Source: an uncultured Acidobacteriia bacterium (GTDB taxonomy: Bacteria > Acidobacteriota > Terriglobia > Bryobacterales > Bryobacteraceae). Taken from it: DNA of 48,039 bases. The first letter of the stretch is position 1. Every line of letters begins with the position of its first letter. The notes beneath the pieces were generated by a model, which searched no databases, was not told the DNA's origin, and worked only from the letters and a program-made list of their open reading frames with translations. The stretch spans positions 1 through 48,039 of the forward strand of contig CAIQWJ010000050.1 in NCBI GenBank assembly GCA_903875575.1, written 5' to 3'. This document shows positions 25,117-31,363 of the stretch, piece after piece. The position numbers and the translations under genes were made by a program.

Positions 25117-26016
25117 ATGCCGTCCACAGCGCAATTCAAACAAATCGCCCTTAAGTTTGCAGTCACGTTCACATTGGCGTTGCCCGCCTTTGGGGGTGTC
25201 GTCATTCCCCCGTCTCAATGGGGGCCGGGCTCGGGGAATATTCAGGAGAGCATTACCAACTACTCGGGCCCCAGTAGTTGTTATCTCCAGGCAAACGGAA
25301 ACGGCAGCACTTGCGGGCTTAGTATCGGGTCCAACGTCCCACCCCAGAATTTTATTCCGGCGAACGGCGTGGGCACTGCAGCGGCGACTCTCAGTGCGTG
25401 GACGGATGCTAACGGTTCACATATAGTCACGTCCGCGTCCGGATCGGGAAACAGCGAAGAAGACGTTACCGCGTATGCCGACTTCTTCGATACAGCGGTG
25501 AATACCACGTCCAATGCGATTCAGTTTCAGGTCAGCTTTCACCTGGATGCGCAACTCTACGCACTCTCCGATGCCTACGTCTCGCTCAAGGTTCTGGACG
25601 TTCTCGGTTTCAATCAGACTTCCATCTTCAGTCAAAGCATCAATGGCGGAGGTGCAGGCACTTACAATACGATCAACCAGACCATCACGACCCCCCTTTT
25701 TACGATCGCGCCAAATGGTTCTCAGGCGTGGGGAATCATCCTCCAGGCCAACATGTCGGTATGGTCGGGACTCAACATAATATATCCGTCAGGTCTGCCG
25801 CAGGCTTCGATTGACGCCGGCCACACCCTTTCAATGAGCAGCATTTCGGCGTTCGATATGGCAGGGAATGCATTACCGTCGTCCGCACTTTCTTCGGCGA
25901 ACGGCTACACCAACGGCGCGGCCACGCCCGAACCCGCGACTTTCGCTCTGTTCGGCGGAACACTCCTGATTCTGCTGGGCGGCAAGCGGTTGTCGAAGGC
26001 ACGGAAAGGCGCCTGA
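25117..26016 (+). CDS. PEP-CTERM sorted exported protein
   Basis: A 299-residue secreted protein. ATG 25117 is certain: GGAGGA stands seven bases ahead. A signal peptide (about residues 1-28, ending L-P-A-F-G-G) is followed by about 240 residues rich in Asn, Ser, Thr, Gly and Ala, predicted beta-structured, with one Cys pair early (C-Y-L-Q, T-C-G-L). The C-terminal sorting signal begins at residue 270: T-P-E-P-A-T-F-A, a hydrophobic stretch (L-F-G-G-T-L-L-I-L-L-G-G), then basic K-R-L-S-K-A-R-K. Exosortase systems recognise such tails and process the protein for the cell surface or matrix. No exosortase gene is in the window. The gene stands between two sigma/anti-sigma-like pairs. Confidence 0.9.
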   Translation: MPSTAQFKQIALKFAVTFTLALPAFGGVVIPPSQWGPGSGNIQESITNYSGPSSCYLQANGNGSTCGLSIGSNVPPQNFIPANGVGTAAATLSAWTDANGSHIVTSASGSGNSEEDVTAYADFFDTAVNTTSNAIQFQVSFHLDAQLYALSDAYVSLKVLDVLGFNQTSIFSQSINGGGAGTYNTINQTITTPLFTIAPNGSQAWGIILQANMSVWSGLNIIYPSGLPQASIDAGHTLSMSSISAFDMAGNALPSSALSSANGYTNGAATPEPATFALFGGTLLILLGGKRLSKARKGA

Positions 26017-26076
26017 ATGCATAGTGCCGTGGAAAGGAGGGCGGAGATCCGTTGATCGGTTAGAATTGTATGTGCC

Positions 26077-26096
26077 ACGCCCATAGTTGAGGGCGT
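26077..26096. repeat. Small inverted repeat before sigma-like gene B
   Basis: ACGCCC (26077-26082) and GGGCGT (26091-26096) form a 6-bp stem with an 8-base loop, 16 bases upstream of the start at 26113. It lies between the PEP-CTERM gene and sigma-like gene B. No T-run follows, so it may be a leader hairpin rather than a terminator. Confidence 0.35.
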
Positions 26097-26112
26097 CCCG
26101 CATTCGCCGAGG

Positions 26113-27105
26113 ATGGATTCCCTGAACGCCGACGAGATCCTCGCCAAGTACCTGGCCGAGACCGATGATACTGCCGCCGAGCTCCTTCTTCACACGCTGA
26201 TTGCGGAGACGGCGGCCCCATTTGTCCGCATGGTGGTTTCCTCGAATCTCAGAGGACCTCATCAGGCGGAAGCCAGTGACGCATCACAGGAAGTTCTGCT
26301 GGATCTGACCTGTCGGCTCCGCAGGCTGCGGGAAGTTCAGGCCGGGGGCCAGAGCGAAGATTCCCTGATTCGCAATTTCCAGGCCTACGTAGCCTCGGCC
26401 GCGCGACGGGCGGCGGGTTTTGTACTGCGACGGAATAATCCGGAGCGCTACCGACTGCGAAACCGCATCCGTTACTCGCTAAAGACAAACCCGCAGTTCG
26501 CGCTCACAGAGGATTCGCAGGGGCGGCGACTGGCGGAACTGAGCAGTAGCCGATCGGGTGCAGCCACCATGACCCTGAAGGATTTGATGGCCATGCCCGT
26601 GCCGCAGGGTGCTTCCGGTATGAATTTGCGGGTTCTGATCGAAAGGGTACTGGTACCTTTGAAGGCTCCGGTATTGGTGGACGACCTTTCCGATTACATT
26701 GGCACGGCGCTGGGCGGATATGCCCGCGAGGAGGCCTTTGAAAGCGCGGCGAACGTGGCTTCCTCCAATCTGTCGGAGCAGATGGACCAACGGGCGTGGC
26801 TGGCGCATCTCTGGACGGAAATCGTGCAACTGCCTCGTAATCAAAAGGTTGCGCTGCTGTTAAACCTCCGGGATCAGATTGGTGATCCGGCACTTCGGCT
26901 TTTGCCTTCGCTGGGAATCGCCTCGATTCGGCAGATTGCGATGGCCCTCGAAATGGAACCGGAAGCCCTGGCCGGGCTTTGGCGCGACCTGCCCGTGGAT
27001 GATCTGAAGATCTCTGAACTCCTTTCTTTGACCCGGCAACAGATCGCGAATCTGCGGAAATCCGCCCGGGATCGACTGATTCGGCGCATGGGAGTTCGCC
27101 GGTGA
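26113..27105 (+). CDS. Sigma-70-like protein B, atypical, paralogue of A
   Basis: A 330-residue protein. Region-2-like part: about 25-110, with D-A-S-Q-E-V-L-L-D-L-T-C-R-L and Y-V-A-S-A-A-R-R-A-A. The shared block R-L-R-N-R-I-R-Y-S-L-K-T-N-P-Q-F-A matches protein A almost residue for residue. The C-terminal part Q-L-P-R-N-Q-K-V-A-L-L-L-N-L, then L-E-M-E-P-E-A-L-A-G-L-W, L-T-R-Q-Q-I-A-N-L-R-K-S-A-R and D-R-L-I-R-R-M also aligns with A throughout. Start ATG 26113 has only GAGG directly before it, so its translation signal is weak. Followed 52 bases later by anti-sigma-like gene B. In ordinary ECF proteins region 2 and region 4 are joined by a short linker; here a long central section is kept in both copies. 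Confidence 0.72.
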   Translation: MDSLNADEILAKYLAETDDTAAELLLHTLIAETAAPFVRMVVSSNLRGPHQAEASDASQEVLLDLTCRLRRLREVQAGGQSEDSLIRNFQAYVASAARRAAGFVLRRNNPERYRLRNRIRYSLKTNPQFALTEDSQGRRLAELSSSRSGAATMTLKDLMAMPVPQGASGMNLRVLIERVLVPLKAPVLVDDLSDYIGTALGGYAREEAFESAANVASSNLSEQMDQRAWLAHLWTEIVQLPRNQKVALLLNLRDQIGDPALRLLPSLGIASIRQIAMALEMEPEALAGLWRDLPVDDLKISELLSLTRQQIANLRKSARDRLIRRMGVRR

Positions 27106-27157
27106 TACAACGAGCGGTAATATTGAGAGAATTTGTGCGCTCAACAGGTATAGAAAG

Positions 27158-28270
27158 ATGAAAGAGCACCTTACATCTCAACAAGTGACCGAGTGGCGGT
27201 CAGGCGTTACAGGCGCGGAAGATATTTTGCGTCTGGACGATCACCTGGCCAGTTGCCCGGATTGTCGCGCGTTGGTTGTGGGTGGCACGGATTCCCCGGA
27301 CATCAACTCCGCGATTCGGCATCTGCGGAGCGAGTTCTCGTCCGAACACCTGACTGACGCGCAGATGGACGATTACGCGGCATCCCGGCCTTTGCCGGCT
27401 GACGTGATGCAGCACCTGGATCAGTGTGAAGAATGCCGGGCGGACGCTGCGGATCTGCGTAAGTTTGCCAGCGAAGAACCGCCCGCGGCGACCACGCACA
27501 AAGTGGTCCCGATACGCAGTGGGTCGCCGGTATGGCTGCGGTCGCTGGCCGCCGCGGTAGCTGTGGCCGCGCTGGGACTTGCCGTACGGTTTGCGCTGGA
27601 TAAGAAGGTGGACCCGGCGGGAGATAAGGCCCCTGTCGCGTCGCTTGGCCAGTCGCCGGAGGAAGTTGCTCTCAACATACCGGTGCAGTACCGCGACGAG
27701 GTGAAGGCGGCCATGTACTCCGGGGGACTCCACATTCCGGAAGCGATTGCCGGCATGGAGGCCGGGCCGATTCAACTGCGATCGACTACTGACGTGAAGC
27801 CTTCAGCTCTGCACGTGATTTCCCCGCAGGCGACCGCCGTGGTGGAAGACACGCCGGTTTTCCGCTGGACGTCCGTGGATGGTGCCAGTTATACGATTTC
27901 GATCTACGACGACCAGTTTCACGCGATGGAAAGCGCCAGCGGATTGAAGGTCACAGAGTGGCGTCCCGATAAGCCGTTGCGACGCGGTGCGGTGTATCGC
28001 TGGGAAGTCCGCGCGGTGAAGGGGAAGCACGCAGATCTGGCACCCGCACCCACAGAGCCGGAAGCTCGATTCAGCGTTCTCGGTGTGGCGGTAACACAGC
28101 GACTGGCGGAAGCGCGTACGGCCATGACTCATGCGCCGCTGGCCATGGGAATTCTCTATGCGGATGCCGGTGCGCTGGATGATGCGAAGCGCGAACTGGC
28201 GGATGCTGTAGCGACGAACGACCTGAATCAGAAGGGTCTCGCGGAACGACTGCTGGCGAAGCTGAAGTAG
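27158..28270 (+). CDS. Anti-sigma-like membrane protein B, paralogue of A
   Basis: A 370-residue protein with the same plan as the product of 22832-23932. Fingers are His29-xxx-Cys33-xx-Cys36 and His86-xxx-Cys90-xx-Cys93. A membrane segment spans about 126-146. The outer beta-sandwich (about 222-300) opens D-T-P-V-F-R-W-T-S-V-D-G-A-S-Y-T-I-S-I, matching D-R-P-E-F-R-W-S-P-P-E-G-A-T-A-Y-R-V-S-I of protein A. The C-terminal helical stretch has L-A-M-G-I-L-Y-A-D-A-G-A-L-D-D-A-K-R-E-L. The fingers would hold the sigma-like partner on the cytoplasmic side and the outer domain could sense an envelope signal; both points are inference from the layout. Confidence 0.8.
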   Translation: MKEHLTSQQVTEWRSGVTGAEDILRLDDHLASCPDCRALVVGGTDSPDINSAIRHLRSEFSSEHLTDAQMDDYAASRPLPADVMQHLDQCEECRADAADLRKFASEEPPAATTHKVVPIRSGSPVWLRSLAAAVAVAALGLAVRFALDKKVDPAGDKAPVASLGQSPEEVALNIPVQYRDEVKAAMYSGGLHIPEAIAGMEAGPIQLRSTTDVKPSALHVISPQATAVVEDTPVFRWTSVDGASYTISIYDDQFHAMESASGLKVTEWRPDKPLRRGAVYRWEVRAVKGKHADLAPAPTEPEARFSVLGVAVTQRLAEARTAMTHAPLAMGILYADAGALDDAKRELADAVATNDLNQKGLAERLLAKLK

Positions 28271-28273
28271 AAG

Positions 28274-28297
28274 GCTTTCAGCGATCAGCTTTCAGCG
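28274..28297. repeat. Short direct repeat in a convergent gap
   Basis: GCTTTCAGCG occurs at 28274-28283 and 28288-28297 with ATCA between them. It fills most of the 34-base gap between two convergent genes. It looks like a fragment of a simple dispersed intergenic repeat. No T-run terminator is seen. Confidence 0.5.
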
Positions 28298-28304
28298 TTA
28301 GCTT

Positions 28305-28688
28305 CTAAGCTGCGTGGGTACGGACCCACTCGGTTTCCCACTTGCGAATCGCGGCGTCATACTCTTCCATCTCGCGCTGCGTGATCGTCAGGTATTCCTT
28401 GTCCAGATCTTCGCCGTTTTCCGTGACCTGACGTAGTTTGCACGCGGCCATGCGCGAACACCAGGTGTCACTGATCAGCCGGCCTGTACGCTTTGAGAAT
28501 TCGCGGATGGCGGGATGCGAAAGCACGACCACCTTCTGTGCCTTTTCGTCGCCGCTTTCAATCACAAAGCAGACATCCACCGAATCGCTGTGGCGAATCG
28601 AGATGCCCGTCTGCAAATACTTGAAGCGGGCGTGCCAGGTGCGGCCAAACGGGTCCGGGCCCAGTTGGAAATCGCGGAAGTTTTCCAT
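28305..28688 (-). CDS. Small conserved hypothetical protein
   Basis: A 127-residue soluble protein of unknown function. ATG 28688 is preferred; the frame is open to 28769, but the added 27 residues are very basic and overlap the ackA promoter region. The N-terminal half is predicted beta-rich (F-Q-L-G-P-D-P-F-G-R-T-W-H-A-R-F-K-Y-L, S-I-R-H-S-D-S-V-D-V-C-F-V-I). The second half is helical, with two Cys residues (T-W-C-S-R and A-A-C-K-L) and a charged C-terminus. No signal peptide, membrane segment or known motif is seen. Confidence 0.6.
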   Translation of the reverse strand: MENFRDFQLGPDPFGRTWHARFKYLQTGISIRHSDSVDVCFVIESGDEKAQKVVVLSHPAIREFSKRTGRLISDTWCSRMAACKLRQVTENGEDLDKEYLTITQREMEEYDAAIRKWETEWVRTHAA

Positions 28689-28782
28689 CACATTTATTTT
28701 AGCGTGCGCCCTTTTCCGGTGACGCTTCTTCGCGTCACCATACGAGCTCGCCCGTGCCAGAATTGGCATAGCTCTTTACGTC

Positions 28783-29913
28783 ATGAAAATCCTGGTTCTC
28801 AATGCGGGCAGTTCCTCGCTCAAGTACGCGCTGTACGAAACGACGCCTGAAGCGGCCGCCTCTGATTCCGATCGATTGGTAAGTGAGGGGCTCATCGAGC
28901 GCGTTACAGAGATGAAAGATGCGCTCCGGGAAGCGTTCGACGAGTTGACTCCGCTGCTGAAGGGCGAAGTGATCGCCGGTGTGGGCCATCGGGTAGTGCA
29001 TGGCGGCAGTTTTCCGGGGGCCATGGTGATTGACGCCGCAGTGGAGCAGGCTATCGATGAGTTGAGTGCGCTTGCGCCCCTGCACAATCCGCGCAGCCTG
29101 GCCGCCTACCGTGCGGCGCGCGCTCATGTGCCGGATGCGGTTCACGTAGCTGTTTTCGATACGGCGTTTCACCAGACCATGCCCCAACATGCCTATGCCT
29201 ATGCGATTCCCCCGCGTTTTCTGGAAGAGAAGAAGATCCGGCGTTACGGCTTCCACGGGATTTCACACCGCTCTGTCGCTCTGCGGTTCGCAAAGCTGCA
29301 GGGGAAATCGCCGGAAGATTTTCGGGTGATCATTTGTCATCTGGGCAATGGATGCTCTGTATGCGCCGTGGATCGCGGTCGGTCGGTGGATACGTCGATG
29401 GGCTTTACCCCGCTCGAAGGTCTGGTGATGGGGGCGCGCAGCGGCGATATGGATGCCAGTGCCCTGCTCCACCTGATCATCCGGGAAGGCGAAGACCCGG
29501 CGGCATTATTGCAAATGCTGAACAACGAGAGCGGCATGAAGGCCATCTCCGGAATTTCGAACGACATGCGCGACGTCTTGAGCGCGGCGGATTCGGGGAA
29601 CGAACGGGCGCGGTTCGCGGTGGACGCGTTCTGCTATCGCGCGAAGAAATTCATTGGAGCTTATCTCGCCGCGATGAACGGTGCGGATGCCCTGATTTTT
29701 ACGGCGGGGATCGGCGAAAACTCCGCCGCGGTTCGGGCCGGGATTTGCGCCGGACTGGACAGCCTTGGTATCGCACTCGATGCGGAATTGAACAGTGCGA
29801 AGCTGCCCGGTGCGCGACCCATTGGCAACTCGGCGATACCCGTATGGGTAGTGCCCACCGAAGAACAGGTGACCATCGCGCGCGATACGCTGGGATGTAT
29901 TCATTCCCGCTGA
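28783..29913 (+). CDS. ackA: Acetate kinase
   Basis: A 376-residue cytoplasmic enzyme interconverting acetate plus ATP and acetyl phosphate. Family signatures: M-K-I-L-V-L-N-A-G-S-S-S-L-K-Y (1-15), H-R-V-V-H-G-G, V-F-D-T-A-F-H-Q-T-M-P (catalytic Asp), H-G-I-S-H, I-C-H-L-G-N-G-C-S, M-G-F-T-P-L-E-G-L and F-T-A-G-I-G-E-N-S. Slightly shorter than the common 395-400 residues but complete. No pta gene is adjacent, although the two are often paired. The GH16 gene starts 12 bases after it. Confidence 0.96.
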   Translation: MKILVLNAGSSSLKYALYETTPEAAASDSDRLVSEGLIERVTEMKDALREAFDELTPLLKGEVIAGVGHRVVHGGSFPGAMVIDAAVEQAIDELSALAPLHNPRSLAAYRAARAHVPDAVHVAVFDTAFHQTMPQHAYAYAIPPRFLEEKKIRRYGFHGISHRSVALRFAKLQGKSPEDFRVIICHLGNGCSVCAVDRGRSVDTSMGFTPLEGLVMGARSGDMDASALLHLIIREGEDPAALLQMLNNESGMKAISGISNDMRDVLSAADSGNERARFAVDAFCYRAKKFIGAYLAAMNGADALIFTAGIGENSAAVRAGICAGLDSLGIALDAELNSAKLPGARPIGNSAIPVWVVPTEEQVTIARDTLGCIHSR

Positions 29914-29925
29914 TAAACTTTCAGC

Positions 29926-30762
29926 ATGAAACGCTGGGTGCAGTTCGCGTGCTTCCTGTTGCCGCTCGCGCTGGGTCAGGCGCAGAGCACGCCTCCCGCA
30001 GGTTGGCGACTGGTGTGGAGCGATGAATTTAACGGCCCAGCCAACGCTCCTCCGGACGCCGCGAAGTGGACCTACGACCTGGGCAACAACAACGGCTGGG
30101 GCAACCGCGAGTTAGAGAATTACACCAAAGATCCGGCCAACGCCCACACGGATGGCAAGGGCAGTCTGGTGATTCACGCCGAGCCCATCAAGTCCGATAC
30201 TCCGATCGCGGCGGGCGCGCCTGCGTATACTTCAGCGCGGATTAAAACGCAGGGGCTTTTCTCCATTGGGCCGGTCAGCCGCGTGGAAGCCCGCGTGAAA
30301 GTTCCCGCCGGTACCGGTATGTGGCCTGCGTTCTGGATGCTCGGGAGTACCTTTAACAACCGCAACTGGCCGCAGGCCGGCGAGATCGACATCATGGAGA
30401 GCATTGGCAGGGAACCGACCATGAATCACGGCAGCCTGCACGGGCCGGGTTACTCCGGCGGGAAGCCGATGACCGCGATCTACACGTTGCCAGGCGGCCG
30501 GAAGTTCGCGGACGATTTTCATCTCTTCGCCATTGAATGGACGCCGACAGAAGTGAAGTTCTTTGTCGACGATGTCGCGTACAACACCGTCCACAGTACG
30601 GACATTCCCGCCGGGACGCAGTGGGTTTACGATCAGCCGTTCTTCCTGCTGCTCAATCTGGCGGTAGGCGGGAATTTCGCCGGACCGGTGGGGCTGGAGA
30701 CAGTTTTTCCGAAGGAGATGCTGGTGGATTACGTCCGGGTGTACACAAAGGCGGCGCAATGA
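29926..30762 (+). CDS. Secreted glycoside hydrolase family 16 beta-glucanase
   Basis: A 278-residue exported enzyme. A signal peptide (about 1-20, ending G-Q-A-Q) precedes the GH16 domain. The catalytic motif E-I-D-I-M-E gives Glu153 as nucleophile, Asp155, and Glu158 as acid/base. The early W-S-D-E-F-N-G and the segment N-N-G-W-G-N-R-E-L-E-N-Y-T are typical of laminarinases (beta-1,3- or beta-1,3(4)-glucanases). No carbohydrate-binding module is attached. It probably attacks fungal or plant beta-glucan outside the cell. Its stop codon overlaps the next start codon by four bases. Confidence 0.93.
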   Translation: MKRWVQFACFLLPLALGQAQSTPPAGWRLVWSDEFNGPANAPPDAAKWTYDLGNNNGWGNRELENYTKDPANAHTDGKGSLVIHAEPIKSDTPIAAGAPAYTSARIKTQGLFSIGPVSRVEARVKVPAGTGMWPAFWMLGSTFNNRNWPQAGEIDIMESIGREPTMNHGSLHGPGYSGGKPMTAIYTLPGGRKFADDFHLFAIEWTPTEVKFFVDDVAYNTVHSTDIPAGTQWVYDQPFFLLLNLAVGGNFAGPVGLETVFPKEMLVDYVRVYTKAAQ

Positions 30763-31199
30763 TCGGTGGCCCTGGATTTATGGGGAGCGAGGCCGACCTG
30801 GACGGCATGATCTACGGCTTTGAAAATGGCTCCCTGCCGAGGGCGGAATGGACGCACGCCGCGCACCTGGCGCTTTGTGCCTCTTATGTTCTGGAGGGCG
30901 ACAGGGATGGCATTTCACCGCTGGATCGGCTGAGAGCGAATATCCCGAAGTACAACGTGAGTCAGGGCGGCGCGAATACCGAAGACAGTGGTTACCACGA
31001 GACGCTGACGTGTTTCTGGCACCAGACGATTCGGGATTACATTGCGTGCCTGCCGACGGAATTCGACCGGCTGGAGATTATCGGCGAGGTGGTGAACCGA
31101 TTTATTAACCAGCGCGACCTGTTCGCGAAGTTCTACAATTTCGACGTGGTGAACTCGCGCGAAGCCCGTGCGCGGTGGATTTCACCGACTACGAGCTGA
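30759..31199 (+). CDS. Conserved hypothetical protein of the W-T-H-A-A-H / Y-H-E-T type
   Basis: A 146-residue soluble protein. ATG 30759 overlaps the GH16 stop codon (ATGA), so it is co-translated; an upstream extension in the same frame would lie inside GH16 and is rejected. Conserved-looking motifs: E-W-T-H-A-A-H-L-A-L-C-A (about 29-40), I-P-K-Y-N-V-S-Q-G and D-S-G-Y-H-E-T-L-T-C-F-W (about 76-87). I have seen such a pattern in widespread small proteins with no assigned role. His, Trp and Glu residues in these motifs could form a metal or ligand site. Linkage to the glucanase is likely incidental. Confidence 0.75.
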   Translation: MIGGPGFMGSEADLDGMIYGFENGSLPRAEWTHAAHLALCASYVLEGDRDGISPLDRLRANIPKYNVSQGGANTEDSGYHETLTCFWHQTIRDYIACLPTEFDRLEIIGEVVNRFINQRDLFAKFYNFDVVNSREARARWISPTTS

Positions 31200-31363
31200 T
31201 CCTCCGGCACCAGGGCTGCGTTATGGGCGGAAAGCCTGCTGCCATCCCACGCACCTGCAATTGTCCGCACCCTGAAGTGTTTTACTTGCCTCATTCCCGG
31301 CCGGAATGAGAATTGCGCGAACCATAGCGCAGTTTCTCAGTGCATTCGTTGAGGAGGCAAGGC

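Noticed and set aside
28271-28304. Terminator between convergent genes
   Set aside because: AGCTT-CT-AAGCT could fold only with a two-base loop and no T-run follows; the repeat GCTTTCAGCG explains the pattern.
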